Assembly: GCA_039566865.1 (NCBI GenBank)
Contig: CM076961.1
Coordinates: 13,415,501 to 13,479,500, forward strand
Reading direction: 5' to 3'
From: Aurelia coerulea
Taxonomy: Eukaryota > Cnidaria > Scyphozoa > Semaeostomeae > Ulmaridae
DNA: 64,000 bases
The position numbers were made by a program, and so were the translations under genes. Within the stretch, counting starts at the first letter, position 1. Every line of letters starts with the position of its first letter. The notes under the pieces are model-generated. The model had not been told where the DNA came from. It made no database searches and saw only the letters and a list, made by a program, of their open reading frames with translations. Below are positions 56,601 to 60,417 of this stretch, in pieces.

Positions 56601-58671
56601 GGTATCGAATCTTAATTTAAGATCTTAGGGACAAGGCTAGATTTCCACGGAGCATGATAATTTTACAGCTATTTTTAAAAATTTACTCAAACATCGAACA
56701 CTTTTTGCGGAACACCTTGTAGTACAAAGTGCCTTAATTTCGCGTTATTTGTCTTTGTACAGATATCTTTGATGGTTTCCTGAAGGCATATATTGATCAT
56801 TTCAAATATAAGACAATTACAACTGACGATTTCAGAAGCTACTTATTCGAATATTTCAAGAGCAAGGTAATAGTCAATAGCTAATAAGCTTTTTAGATAC
56901 TCTTCAACGGAGTCTGCATCAACGGACATCTCTCTATGTTTTGCCGAAATCTGGCGAATTTGCCAATGCACACAGAACACAATGGTGATGGAAGGCTGTC
57001 ACACAGATCACACCAATCAAGTCGAATCCTAGGCTTATGACCTCGAGTCTCTTGTTTCCTTGTGTTCTTTGATTTGTTGATGTCACTTTTGTCAATAGGG
57101 TCTCATGACATTTTCATGAAATTTCATTCACACTAATTTAATGTGGCCTAAACTTGCCGAGTTTTCTAACACTTAGATCTTGCCACAAAATCACTTCAAA
57201 ATCTGGCCTAAGGGGCTTTGACATGGAAAATGAACAATTGATACAAAAGGATATTTTTCTCTGACCTGCCAAATGCAAATAAATGCCTTTCAAGCTGCTA
57301 CGAGAAGTCTACCGGGTGGGTATCCCAAAAAAGAGTACTACCATTTAGAATCATCAAAATTCGATATGATACCTGTCATGAAAAATTCTTTTATTATTGC
57401 CTATTAACCGTGATGTTGATATCTTTCATTATCCTTCAAATTAACAATGATAGTTTGCGTTTTTTCCTGTAGCCTTTGATGACTAGACTAGAGGCATGAT
57501 ATGCAAACACAAAATGAATCTGGTAATCAGCATTGCTTTTTTGCAGTTTGCTTAGAGACCGTCCCGCCCTAAAAAGAGCAAAATTTGCGCATTTAAAAAC
57601 CAATCGCAAGTGCAGCTATATCTGGGAACGTAATTTGGTCATTGATAAACTTTCCGAAAACAGAAGTTTGGAGATTAGCCTTGAAGTTAAATTTTGATGA
57701 TTTTTGAAAGAGGAGTACTTTTTTGGGACACCCTGTTGGTGATTTGAAGTAAGCTATAAAATAGTCACTTCATTAAAGTGGATTCTACGTTTTTTTCCCA
57801 GTTGAAGATTTTGGTCAAAATTTCCCTCGTAAGGCGGACACCAAAGAGGACACACTGCACTGGCGACAACTCAATTGTTTGCAATTCATCTTTGACTTAA
57901 ACTGAGAAATTGTGTCAACATCTTTATGTGTTGGGTTAAGAACAGTCAAAGTTGCAAAACTTTATTCCTATTATCTCTCTCATAGCAGATCTCTTAAGTG
58001 AAACGGATTTTCGTAGCGTAGACGTCAAATGGTAAAAAAGTCTAGTTTAAACGGCCATTGCTTTCTCTGATTGAATGATTCAGCTACTTTGCTATGATTA
58101 TACCATCGGACTTTTCTGAAATTATAACTATTTTTCGAAATTACAGTGTATTTCCTATGTTAACTCAGCTGAGGATGTGGCGTCATAAAATTTTTAAATC
58201 GTAAGCCAGAAGAGTGAAAGACTTGCACTGGATAGCATATTGTAGTCATTCATAAATGATGATTTTCTTTGAATTATTTCATGCTTCCTTTAAATTGCGA
58301 AAGTTTTAATTTTTTTCACAAACTCCTTTGAATTCTTTGAGAAGAAAAATCCCCTCTTATTCTGGAGATATTCCAGTCGTAAAATCGTAGGAATGTAGCA
58401 AGTTCCTTCCACGCCATTCAATCAAAAGGCAGGTATAGCAGCCATTTACACTAATATTTCTAAAGATGTTCATGCTATACTAATTTTCATGTACATCAAC
58501 GCCTTTTGGCAAACCCGGTAGCCGGCTTTTGCTTCAATTCATCTTAATAACCATCAACATCTTTTAAATAAAAAATGTTTTATTCTAGGGCATGAAAGAT
58601 GTTTTTGCTGACGTGGATTGGGATTCCTGGCTAAACAATCCTGGAATGCCTCCTGTCGATGTGTCGAAAAT
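14488..58671 (+). CDS. LTA4H: Leukotriene A4 hydrolase / aminopeptidase, spliced, 3' end outside window
   Basis: This cytosolic M1-family zinc enzyme cleaves N-terminal residues from short peptides and, in vertebrates, hydrolyses the epoxide LTA4 to LTB4. Fifteen exons were found by conceptual splicing: 14488-14643, 21957-22096, 23510-23633, 25013-25081, 26669-26767, 32115-32167, 34151-34223, 34494-34634, 35244-35267, 36984-37054, 38711-38796, 45583-45608, 47902-48046, 56763-56866, 58589-58671. They sum to 1394 nt (464 codons + 2), all GT-AG, all phases matching, no internal stop. Landmarks: [19 protein letters not shown], zinc motif HEIAHSW, third ligand in WLNEGFT, and [14 protein letters not shown] with the catalytic Tyr (human 383) and Asp (human 375) present. 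The C-terminal helical domain lies beyond 64000. It resembles LTA4H more than aminopeptidase B, but substrate use in this animal is unknown. Confidence 0.95.
14709..15729. mobile_element. TA-flanked inverted-repeat element, intron 1
   Basis: Ends GAGTACTGT(T/C)(G/A)CCCTGAAT are inverted and flanked by TA (14707-14708, 15730-15731), as in Tc1/mariner-type MITEs. A second inverted pair, CGCCCTGAATGGGTCTA near 14919 and its complement near 15282, suggests a related copy nested inside. No ORF. Confidence 0.65.
15974..16515. mobile_element. TA-flanked MITE, CCGGGTGTCCCAAAA ends, intron 1
   Basis: 542 bp with inverted ends beginning CCGGGTGTCCCAAAAAAA GTACTCC and TA on both sides (15972-15973, 16516-16517). 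Internal arms diverge gradually. Same end motif as elements at 44921, 45835 and 57312. Non-coding. Confidence 0.85.
17128..18756. mobile_element. hAT-like non-autonomous element, intron 1
   Basis: Ends AGGGCCG(T/C), followed a little further in by GGGGGGTGC on both sides, are in inverted orientation. The 8-bp flanks differ at one base, GTGGAACC (17120-17127) and GTGGAACT (18757-18764). 1.63 kb with only small ORFs and no transposase motif I recognise. hAT is inferred from the CAGGGCCG end and duplication length. Confidence 0.65.
18768..19554. mobile_element. hAT-like element carrying a minisatellite, intron 1
   Basis: Ends CAGGGG(C/T)GGTCA(A/T)GT are inverted; ACTCTG flanks both sides (18762-18767, 19555-19560), shorter than the 8 bp usual for hAT. 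It starts 11 bp after the preceding element. It contains the 74-bp tandem repeat at 18986-19287. Confidence 0.55.
18986..19287 (+). repeat. 74-bp minisatellite
   Basis: Copies start at TACCTCTGTCC at 19071, 19145 and 19219 (exact 74-bp steps), preceded by a divergent 85-bp copy at 18986. The unit includes GGAATCGGACATTGAATGTA. About four copies. Confidence 0.85.
20455..20545 (+). repeat. Short tandem repeat
   Basis: Variants of CTTGTTACTGGCTTGTTCC recur about three times, interspersed with CGCTTGTTCCGC-like units. Small and imperfect. Confidence 0.5.
20654..21070. mobile_element. TA-flanked MITE with long arms, intron 1
   Basis: 417 bp. Ends CC(G/A)GGTGCGCCAAAATAAAC continue as matching arms through TATGCACGTTTGGCAGGCC. 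TA on both sides (20652-20653, 21071-21072). Non-coding. Flanking sequence near 20110 and 21070 (TGTACTC(A/G)TTTTACTT) is similar, so it landed in or beside an older duplication. Confidence 0.8.
21957..22096 (+). CDS. LTA4H: LTA4H exon 2
   Basis: Acceptor TTCCAG, donor AC|GTGAGT. Encodes [16 protein letters not shown] through IVIPQNLTK, the N-terminal beta domain. Phase 0 in, phase 2 out. Confidence 0.93.
22097..23509 (+). other. LTA4H intron 2
   Basis: AT-rich. Around 22370-22440 the phrase AGTTCCTTTCAAGTCATTGA resembles sequence near 27690 (intron 5), so an old shared repeat is present, but no ends were defined. Nothing coding seen. Confidence 0.4.
23510..23633 (+). CDS. LTA4H: LTA4H exon 3
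   Basis: Acceptor TTTTCAG, donor CAG|GTAATG. Encodes [39 protein letters not shown]; the QCQ matches the substrate-site glutamines of LTA4H. Ends phase 0. Confidence 0.95.
23805..24266. mobile_element. Inverted-repeat MITE, intron 3
   Basis: Left end CGGGTGACCCAAAAA followed by CTTCACGAGCTAGA; right end is the complement of CCGGGAGAACCAAAAAAAC then TTCACGAACTAGA. The end motif is related to the CCGGGTGTCCCAAAA group. The target site is not clean. Confidence 0.6.
24271..24660 (+). pseudogene. Non-LTR RT C-terminal fragment, intron 3
   Basis: Translation gives [20 protein letters not shown] and, in another frame, [38 protein letters not shown]. These match the region after the RT palm in CR1/Jockey-type non-LTR elements (IxPHFDYA..W, NWLPxxxR). 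Several frameshifts and stops. A dead 3' fragment. Confidence 0.75.
25013..25081 (+). CDS. LTA4H: LTA4H exon 4
   Basis: The 69-bp exon encodes [20 protein letters not shown] plus DAE, almost identical to the vertebrate AIHCRAILPCQDTP segment. Acceptor TTTGCAG, donor GAG|GTACGT. Phase 0 both ends. Confidence 0.95.
26030..26621. mobile_element. TA-flanked inverted-repeat element, intron 4
   Basis: Left CAGGGTGTTTAAATAAACG, right complement CAGGTTTTTCAGAAAAAAAT; TA at both sides (26028-26029, 26622-26623). The arms are weak, so confidence is moderate. The right end lies only 47 bp from the acceptor of exon 5. Confidence 0.5.
26669..26767 (+). CDS. LTA4H: LTA4H exon 5
   Basis: Encodes [19 protein letters not shown] through FQQK, 33 residues. 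Acceptor ACTTATAG, donor AAAAG|GTATTA. Phase 0 both ends. Confidence 0.94.
26811..31605. mobile_element. MITE split by a nested non-LTR insertion, intron 5
   Basis: Left arm from 26811 (GTCCCAGAAAG, ACAGATTTGGTTGGGTCCAG, TTTAGCTTTAATCAATGGCT) and right arm to about 31605 are inverted copies of the element at 44921-45517. In that element the arms meet directly. Here they are separated by foreign DNA from about 27240 to 31430, holding a second repeat and a truncated non-LTR element. Confidence 0.75.
27975..30743 (+). pseudogene. CR1/Jockey-type non-LTR retrotransposon, degenerate
   Basis: 5'-truncated within the endonuclease: [42 protein letters not shown], then (after a frameshift near 28450) [10 protein letters not shown] and TDHFP. 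RT follows: [46 protein letters not shown] (frameshift near 29686), [30 protein letters not shown]. The C-terminal end is [19 protein letters not shown], stop at 30743. At least six frameshifts or stops make it inactive. AT-rich 3' UTR to about 31130. It interrupts a MITE. Confidence 0.88.
32115..32167 (+). CDS. LTA4H: LTA4H exon 6
   Basis: The 53-bp exon encodes [17 protein letters not shown] plus two bases of Arg, matching the vertebrate VPIPCYLIALVVGALESR strand. Acceptor TTTTTAAG (weak, AAG), donor GGAAG|GTAAGA. It follows the 5.3-kb intron 5. Confidence 0.88.
32982..33497. mobile_element. PIF/Harbinger-like MITE with internal repeats, intron 6
   Basis: 516 bp, ends GGCCC(T/C)GTTTACACGATACC inverted, TAA on both sides (32979-32981, 33498-33500). 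TWA duplications with GGCCCnGTTTACAC ends fit PIF/Harbinger. The interior is a set of direct and inverted copies of a roughly 35-45-bp module containing ATTTCATATCGGATTGG. Confidence 0.85.
33664..34078. repeat. 326-bp-spaced direct repeat, retrozyme-like, intron 6
   Basis: About 95 bp (AAGTAAACAAGCTAAA(T/C)ACC, CCGGGGATTAGAACAAAACG, AGGAGTGTTTCGGC) occurs at 33670 and again at 33996. On the minus strand the first copy contains UUGAGGA, U, GGCAC, loop, GUGCC, GAAAC, a hammerhead-like core with one change, but stem I does not pair. The spacing and motif recall tandem retrozyme or Penelope terminal repeats; both copies look inactive. Confidence 0.5.
34151..34223 (+). CDS. LTA4H: LTA4H exon 7
   Basis: Completes the split Arg and encodes [20 protein letters not shown] then EFAE. 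Acceptor CTTGTAG, donor GAG|GTTTGT. Ends phase 0. Confidence 0.94.
34494..34634 (+). CDS. LTA4H: LTA4H exon 8 (GGMEN exon)
   Basis: 47 residues including [40 protein letters not shown] is the exopeptidase motif whose Glu binds the substrate N-terminus in M1 enzymes. Acceptor CTTGTAG, donor TTG|GTAAGT, phase 0. Confidence 0.96.
34635..35243 (+). other. LTA4H intron 8
   Basis: 609 bp of AT-rich sequence. I see no repeat ends or coding signal. Confidence 0.5.
35244..35267 (+). CDS. LTA4H: LTA4H exon 9 (24-bp microexon)
   Basis: Encodes only AGDRSLTG, matching vertebrate AGDKSLSN. Acceptor ATCACAG, donor GGG|GTAAGT, phase 0 both ends, so skipping would keep frame but remove eight residues just before the zinc motif. 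Confidence 0.88.
35940..36512. repeat. Long imperfect palindrome, intron 9
   Basis: Left arm 35940-36150 and right arm 36210-36512 are inverted copies (AGGGAATGCTCCTCGAAATGACTAGGG... against AGAGAGTGCTCCTCGAAATCATTAGGG...). The arms converge on a central hairpin with CTTGCTAGCTA(T/C)TGTAG. The right arm is interrupted by a separate 63-bp hairpin. Probably a MITE; exact ends and target site were not resolved. Confidence 0.7.
36327..36389. repeat. 63-bp near-perfect hairpin
   Basis: TAGCCTGATAACCAGCC and its exact complement flank a further imperfect palindrome (TATTATTCTATTCCTGGAAT). It lies within one arm of the larger palindrome and is absent from the other arm, so it was inserted later. 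Confidence 0.75.
36984..37054 (+). CDS. LTA4H: LTA4H exon 10 (HEXXH exon)
   Basis: Encodes [23 protein letters not shown] plus two bases of Trp. HEIAH is the catalytic zinc motif (two His ligands and the general-base Glu). Acceptor CTTACAG, donor TTTTG|GTAAGT, phase 2 out. Confidence 0.96.
37887..38361. mobile_element. TA-flanked MITE, CAGTAAAACCCG ends, intron 10
   Basis: 475 bp. Ends CAGTAAAA(A)CCCG followed by ATAAG(A/T)AACTCAC, inverted; TA both sides (37885-37886, 38362-38363). CAGTnnnACCC ends with TA targets fit Tc1/mariner derivatives. Related element at 42689-43159. Confidence 0.8.
38613..38710 (+). repeat. Tandem duplication of a 3' splice site
   Basis: The 41 bp at 38613-38653 and 38670-38710 are identical, 57 bp apart, and both end in ATCTAATTTTCAG. 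The second is the exon 11 acceptor. Use of the first would add 57 nt, but its first base would turn the split codon TG|G into TG|A, a stop. Confidence 0.9.
38711..38796 (+). CDS. LTA4H: LTA4H exon 11 (third zinc ligand)
   Basis: Completes Trp and encodes [20 protein letters not shown] through FQAI. The Glu of NEGFT is the third zinc ligand. The acceptor region (41 bp ending in TTTTCAG) is exactly duplicated 57 bp upstream; only the downstream copy keeps the frame open. Donor ATAG|GTAACG, phase 1 out. Confidence 0.94.
38828..39984. mobile_element. TA-flanked element with a nested second element, intron 11
   Basis: Ends CA(G/A)(A/G)GTGT(G/C)CCAAAAA are inverted with TA outside (38826-38827, 39985-39986). 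Between about 39199 and 39688 a second weaker inverted pair (CCTGGTGATTCAGAAAG; complement CCGGGTGAGTAAAAAAA) suggests a nested copy. Non-coding. Confidence 0.6.
40190..40452 (+). pseudogene. Non-LTR 3' terminal fragment, intron 11
   Basis: Reads [38 protein letters not shown]. This is the C-terminal Cys/His motif of many non-LTR RT proteins (EERxCxxC..G.VEDExHFLxxCPxYxxLR). The second Cys is missing (CEMG). No RT remains upstream, so it is a short 5'-truncated copy. Confidence 0.75.
40645..42155. mobile_element. Element with about 560-bp inverted repeats, intron 11
   Basis: Arms about 40645-41210 and 41585-42155 are inverted copies with roughly 85-90% identity by eye, starting CAC(A/T)GTG(T/A)TCCAG. 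The centre is about 380 bp. A 20-bp GGT-rich string is present as an exact direct repeat on both sides (40625-40644, 42156-42175), from insertion into a microsatellite or target duplication. No ORF. Long-arm architecture recalls MULE or foldback elements; the superfamily is unresolved. Confidence 0.8.
42689..43159. mobile_element. TA-associated MITE, CAGTAAnAACCCGC ends, intron 11
   Basis: Left CAGTAATAACCCGCGTTTAAG after TA at 42687-42688; right complement CAGTAAAAACCTGCGTAAAAAG followed by CA rather than TA. Interior GAACCTGCAGGCTGA is shared with the element at 37887 (GAAACTGCAGGCTGA). A decayed member of that family. Confidence 0.7.
43312..43509. mobile_element. hAT-like MITE, intron 11
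   Basis: Ends CAG(A/G)GGTTGGCGC-like (left CAGAGGTGGCGCTAG, right complement CAGGGTTGGCGCCAG). Internal TCGGAAGCACCTAACCCCC and GGAGGAAATATT match the element at 7308. No target duplication is left. Confidence 0.55.
44498..44551 (-). ncRNA. Minimal type I hammerhead ribozyme
   Basis: On the minus strand: stem I 5' strand UUCAGUU plus GCU (44551-44542); core CUGAUGA (44541-44535); one U; stem II GGCC-UGGU-GGCC (44533-44522); core GAA (44521-44519); a 2-bp stem III AC/GU with loop UA; cleavage triplet GUU; then AGC pairing with GCU, a 4-nt internal loop, and AACUGAA pairing with UUCAGUU (to 44498). All conserved core bases are present and stem I pairs over 10 bp. The tiny stem III is typical of Penelope-like elements and animal retrozymes, which usually act as dimers. 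The bulged U before stem II is slightly unusual. No Penelope RT was found nearby. Confidence 0.75.
44921..45517. mobile_element. TA-flanked MITE, CCGGGTGTCCCAAAA ends, intron 11
   Basis: 597 bp with inverted ends CC(G/C)(G/C)GTGTCCCAAAAAA, then CAGATTTGGTTGACTC and TTTAGCTTTAATCAATGGCT on both arms; TA both sides (44919-44920, 45518-45519). It is the most complete copy of the family that also occurs, split, at 26811-31605 and, truncated, at 48066. Its right end is 65 bp from exon 12. Confidence 0.85.
45583..45608 (+). CDS. LTA4H: LTA4H exon 12 (26-bp microexon)
   Basis: Completes Gly and encodes GWKALLDS, matching vertebrate GGWGELQNS. Acceptor TTTCCAG, donor TCG|GTAAGC. Flanked by introns of 6.8 and 2.3 kb. 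Confidence 0.88.
45835..46590. mobile_element. TA-flanked MITE, AGGGTGTCCCA ends, intron 12
   Basis: 756 bp, ends (T/C)AGGGTGTCCCA(A/T)AAA followed by CAC/T(G)GCGCC, inverted; TA at 45833-45834 and 46591-46592. Interior arms GAAGAGACTTCAACTTAGAT-like pair near 45925 and 46500. Non-coding. Confidence 0.75.
46620..46980 (-). pseudogene. Non-LTR 3' terminal fragment, intron 12
   Basis: The minus strand reads [60 protein letters not shown]. This is the terminal Cys/His region of CR1-type RT proteins (LRxGLSxLxxHKFRHNFxDxxxPxC). Truncated at both ends; no RT palm. Confidence 0.75.
47902..48046 (+). CDS. LTA4H: LTA4H exon 13 (epoxide hydrolase / proton donor residues)
   Basis: 48 residues: [48 protein letters not shown]. 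It carries the Asp and Tyr matching human Asp375 and Tyr383; the position of Tyr378 is Phe. The acceptor is the tandem CAGTAG; the second AG must be used because the first would add an in-frame TAG. Donor CCAG|GTGAGT, phase 1 out. Confidence 0.95.
48066..48440 (+). mobile_element. Truncated copy of the 44921-type MITE, intron 13
   Basis: Begins near the donor of exon 13: GACCCAAAAATCACATAGAT, TTGGT, then AACCTTAATCAATGGCTGAT and TTGTTGATATTGGTGCTTT, as in the left half of the element at 44921. The matching right end is missing. Confidence 0.6.
48762..49098. mobile_element. PIF/Harbinger-like MITE, intron 13
   Basis: 337 bp with nearly identical ends AGCCGGTTTTCCAC then GGCGGATTTTTCAGCGCGCA over about 50 bp, and TTA flanking both sides (48759-48761, 49099-49101). 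TWA targets fit PIF/Harbinger. GC-rich compared with its surroundings. Non-coding. Confidence 0.85.
49375..49870 (+). repeat. Partial direct duplication, intron 13
   Basis: CTGGCCGCAGCCTTTTCA occurs at about 49382 and 49757, and GGGAAAATAGGGGAT at about 49459 and 49837. The offsets (about 375 and 378 bp) agree, so a roughly 375-bp segment was duplicated and has diverged. Confidence 0.5.
50442..50681. mobile_element. piggyBac-like MITE, intron 13
   Basis: 240 bp with inverted ends AGGCACACTGTCGTGGC and exact TTAA on both sides (50438-50441, 50682-50685), the piggyBac target. No ORF. The ends do not begin with the common CCC of many piggyBacs, so the assignment rests on TTAA. Confidence 0.75.
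51225..54698. mobile_element. Long inverted-repeat element, intron 13
   Basis: Inner arms 51967 to about 52700 and about 53950 to 54677 are extensive inverted copies beginning CACAGTGATCCAGA. Outer ends TTTAACCCTATCTG(ATCTG)GACCGGG are also inverted (51225-51251, 54678-54698). On the right the outer end joins the inner arm directly. On the left 715 bp intervene, bounded by G- and C-runs (51273-51302, 51940-51964), which looks like another insertion. The end motif CACAGTG(A/T)TCCAG is shared with the element at 40645. The central 1.25 kb has no recognised ORF. Confidence 0.75.
54715..56590 (-). mobile_element. 5'-truncated CR1-group non-LTR retrotransposon, intron 13
   Basis: Minus-strand element with an RT ORF (54894-56561), a roughly 180-bp 3' UTR ending in an A-rich GAAAATGAAAAATGAAATG tail at about 54715-54750, and no endonuclease or ORF1. 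5' truncation is usual for target-primed reverse transcription. It abuts the right end of the long inverted-repeat element. Confidence 0.8.
54894..56561 (-). CDS. Reverse transcriptase of truncated non-LTR element
   Basis: 555 residues without a stop. RT motifs in order: [13 protein letters not shown] and [17 protein letters not shown] (about 97-135), [31 protein letters not shown] (palm motif A; Glu-Thr replaces the more common Asp-Thr), [32 protein letters not shown] (catalytic YADD), [18 protein letters not shown]. The C-terminal region has [12 protein letters not shown] and [12 protein letters not shown]. The ORF is intact but lacks the endonuclease, so it cannot retrotranspose alone. The start Met is only the first in the truncated frame. 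Confidence 0.9.
   Translation of the reverse strand: MNHFFCNIGKDLSDKIPATKNPLLNGDFGDKIVSSSFSFSPLDKAKVFKAFSKIKTSNGFGTDMISSFFLKTGIEILVPSLVLLFNWSLSVGRFPDKWKTARVAPIFKQGSTDNKSNYRPISVLPVVSRLFEKLVFDQLYSYFNDNKLIFSDQSGFRSLYSTLTSLLRCTNDWYLNIDKGLYTAAIYIDLKKAFETVDHEILLSKLKFYGVKGKEFKWFHSYLADRRQFCRVNGQISSTEPINFGVPQGSCLGPLLFLVYINDLPKCLKHSHVSMYADDTSIYFASNSVSEINDAINADLAALKLWLQGNKLSLNVAKTEGMIIGLPGKLKKLTSPGSAKPQFKIGEDDIKMAEYTKYLGVQVDQQLKWSSQLSSLTSKISRGIGILRYSKRYVPASTVKQMYKSLVEPYFRYCCPVWGNVGETSLNKLQKLQNRAARIVTGSRYDQSALPLFRALGWPTVRELIDLETLKMVFKSLNGDAPSYMSDMFNRVNVTTSRVLRNSNINLRTPMLRTSAGQRCFSFRGASLWNGLNDELKGAPTLKKFREGLMKSHKA
56763..56866 (+). CDS. LTA4H: LTA4H exon 14
   Basis: Completes Asp and encodes [34 protein letters not shown], close to the vertebrate FLGFLKAYVEKFSYKSITTD segment. 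Acceptor TTTGTACAG, donor AAG|GTAATA, phase 0 out. It follows the 8.7-kb intron 13. Confidence 0.95.
57312..57735. mobile_element. MITE, CCGGGTG...CCCAAAA ends, intron 14
   Basis: Left CCGGGTGGGTATCCCAAAAA, right complement CAGGGTGTCCCAAAAAAGTA, then both read (G)TACT(A/C)C. TA precedes the left end (57310-57311); the right flank is TT. A decayed member of the 15974-type family, sharing AAAGAGTACT. Confidence 0.65.
58589..58671 (+). CDS. LTA4H: LTA4H exon 15 (last exon in window)
   Basis: Encodes [27 protein letters not shown] plus two bases, matching vertebrate VDWNAWLYSPGLPP. Acceptor ATTCTAG, donor AAAT|GTAAGT. No further LTA4H exon was found to 64000; the C-terminal domain continues to the right. 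Confidence 0.93.
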
Positions 58672-60100
58672 GTAAGTACTAAGAGTATTTTTAAAGTCTT
58701 GGCGCTTGGAAGACATTTCATGGGAAAAGGATCCACGTTTTCTCACAAGAATTCTTTTTATGGTCATAAAATATTGAAGTATGCAAAGTAGCGACAATAG
58801 TTATACTAAAGATAGAAACATGTATGTGTCATCCGTAGCGAGAAAGGACACAAGGTCATCGAGTTCTCACTACGAATGGCTTGTACAACAATTTGATACA
58901 ATGGTAATATCTAGTTTACAAAAGATGATACAACAAATGAAGGAATACCGCGTGCGACAAGAAACGCACAGACATCTGAATGCCCGCAGCCCCAAGCCAT
59001 CCCCCATATCCCCACAAGCCGATAACACCAGTCAGCGCACCAACCAAGAAAAGAAAACCCAGCCCACCAAAACTGGCCGCACTGTCCCCTAACGAACACG
59101 ACACGACTGACCCCGACAAGCCAAAGGCCCATCCCAGCCGACATGCTAACCACACAAGCACCACCACCGACAAGCACCACCACACGGCAAAGGACCAGAT
59201 AGCCACAGGCTCCAAAATGCCCGCACATCTCTCCAGCTAACCTGATCTAGCTTAAACTGTGTCTTGATTTAAGGAAAGAACTGGTCACATTTTGTTTGCA
59301 ATCACATTTATGTTTAGGCTACCAAATTGCAATAATCTGTGAAAGTTCTCGGGAGCCAAACTCTCAAAGTCAATGTCAGGTAGGACTGAGAGCTGACAAA
59401 GGATATCTTAGTTGGAAGAAATTATCATATTTCTTGAAATATATTTGAAAAACGTGCAAATATATAGCATCTATCAAAACTGGGAAAATTTTTAGCTGGT
59501 GTACAATCCGTTAGACCTGCACAAGTTGTCTTGAAGGAATAGGAGAGGGCGAATCGTTCTCAAGAGGGCCTTTCTAGCTAGCGTACAATACATGGGACTT
59601 CCACAGTCTTTTGAAAGAATAGGCGCGAACAAATCATAACTGGATAGCCAAGATTGTAGGAACCCTGACCTGGGTCTGGTGTATTGAGCGTTAGGGACGT
59701 TGGACGGGGAGCATTTGCGTGGTATTTGCTGTCGTTGTTGTTCTCTCGGCCGGGTTGCTGTTGTTCAGCATTATGCACTTATGCTGGTCTGTTATCCAAT
59801 GTGAAACAGGTTCTTATCTGTTCTAATATCTCCTAATTTTTGACAACCAGATTAATATCTTGGACTTCGTCAATAACAATGCTTAATTAACTGTGCCTGT
59901 CAAGCAATTTTTTGTAACGTGGCCAAACTGGAGGACATTGCATCGCAAAAAAGCTCAATTGTTTGGCGAACAACATTTGCTAGTTTAGCTAGTGCTTAAT
60001 AAAAGCTCTTGCGCTACTGGCATGCTTTGCAGTCGTGTTCGTGAAGGTGGCCTAAATTTGAGCTAAATGAAAACGATTTTGTGATATTGCTCGTATCAAC
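58672..60100. other. LTA4H intron 15, first part
   Basis: From about 58930 to 59235 the + strand is rich in C and A and poor in T, in contrast with its AT-rich surroundings. Two overlapping plus-strand frames are open here (58781-59092, 58980-59240), giving Pro/Lys/His-rich peptides without known domains. This may be leader sequence of a retroelement. The rest is AT-rich with nothing recognised. Confidence 0.35.
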
Positions 60101-60417
60101 AGTATATCGCTGCAGGTCCAGATACGGTCGCATTTCTCCTTAAGTCTGCTCTCCATATGCAGCGTTTTGAGCGCACGGGCGCTGCGACCATGATCGACTG
60201 TATTCCCTAATCTCTCGAATTATTCTCCATTTGATTTTGGTGAGCACTTTTTCATTGGTCATATTGAAAATGAGATCGTACACGATGTCTCTTTCTTGCA
60301 ATATGATTGATTCTTTAGGTAGCGATTGCAAGCGCCCGCAATGGGAGTTGAACTTGTTCGTACTCCCAAAGCGCCCGAAAATTGGCTGCTGCGATCAGAT
60401 TGATCGCTGAGGTTTTA
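60100..60417 (-). other. Sequence after the broken ORF2
   Basis: Minus-strand continuation has short open pieces (ANFRALWEYEQVQLPLRALA; ERDIVYDLIFNMTNEKVLTK) that match no RT motif. The non-LTR element seems cut here by deletion or joined to other DNA. Confidence 0.4.

Larger units (their letters stand above)
48547..56719. mobile_element. Outer inverted-repeat element enclosing other transposons, intron 13
   Basis: Left end CAGGGTTTCCCAAAAAAGCA then TTCGACCTTTGA; right end complement CAAGGTGTTCCGCAAAAAGT then GTTCGATGTTTGA. TA both sides (48545-48546, 56720-56721). Both arms continue for about 120 bp (AAGATCTTAGATTAA against AAGATCTTAAATTAA). The 8.17 kb between consists largely of later insertions, so this is a nest rather than one long transposon. 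Confidence 0.65.
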
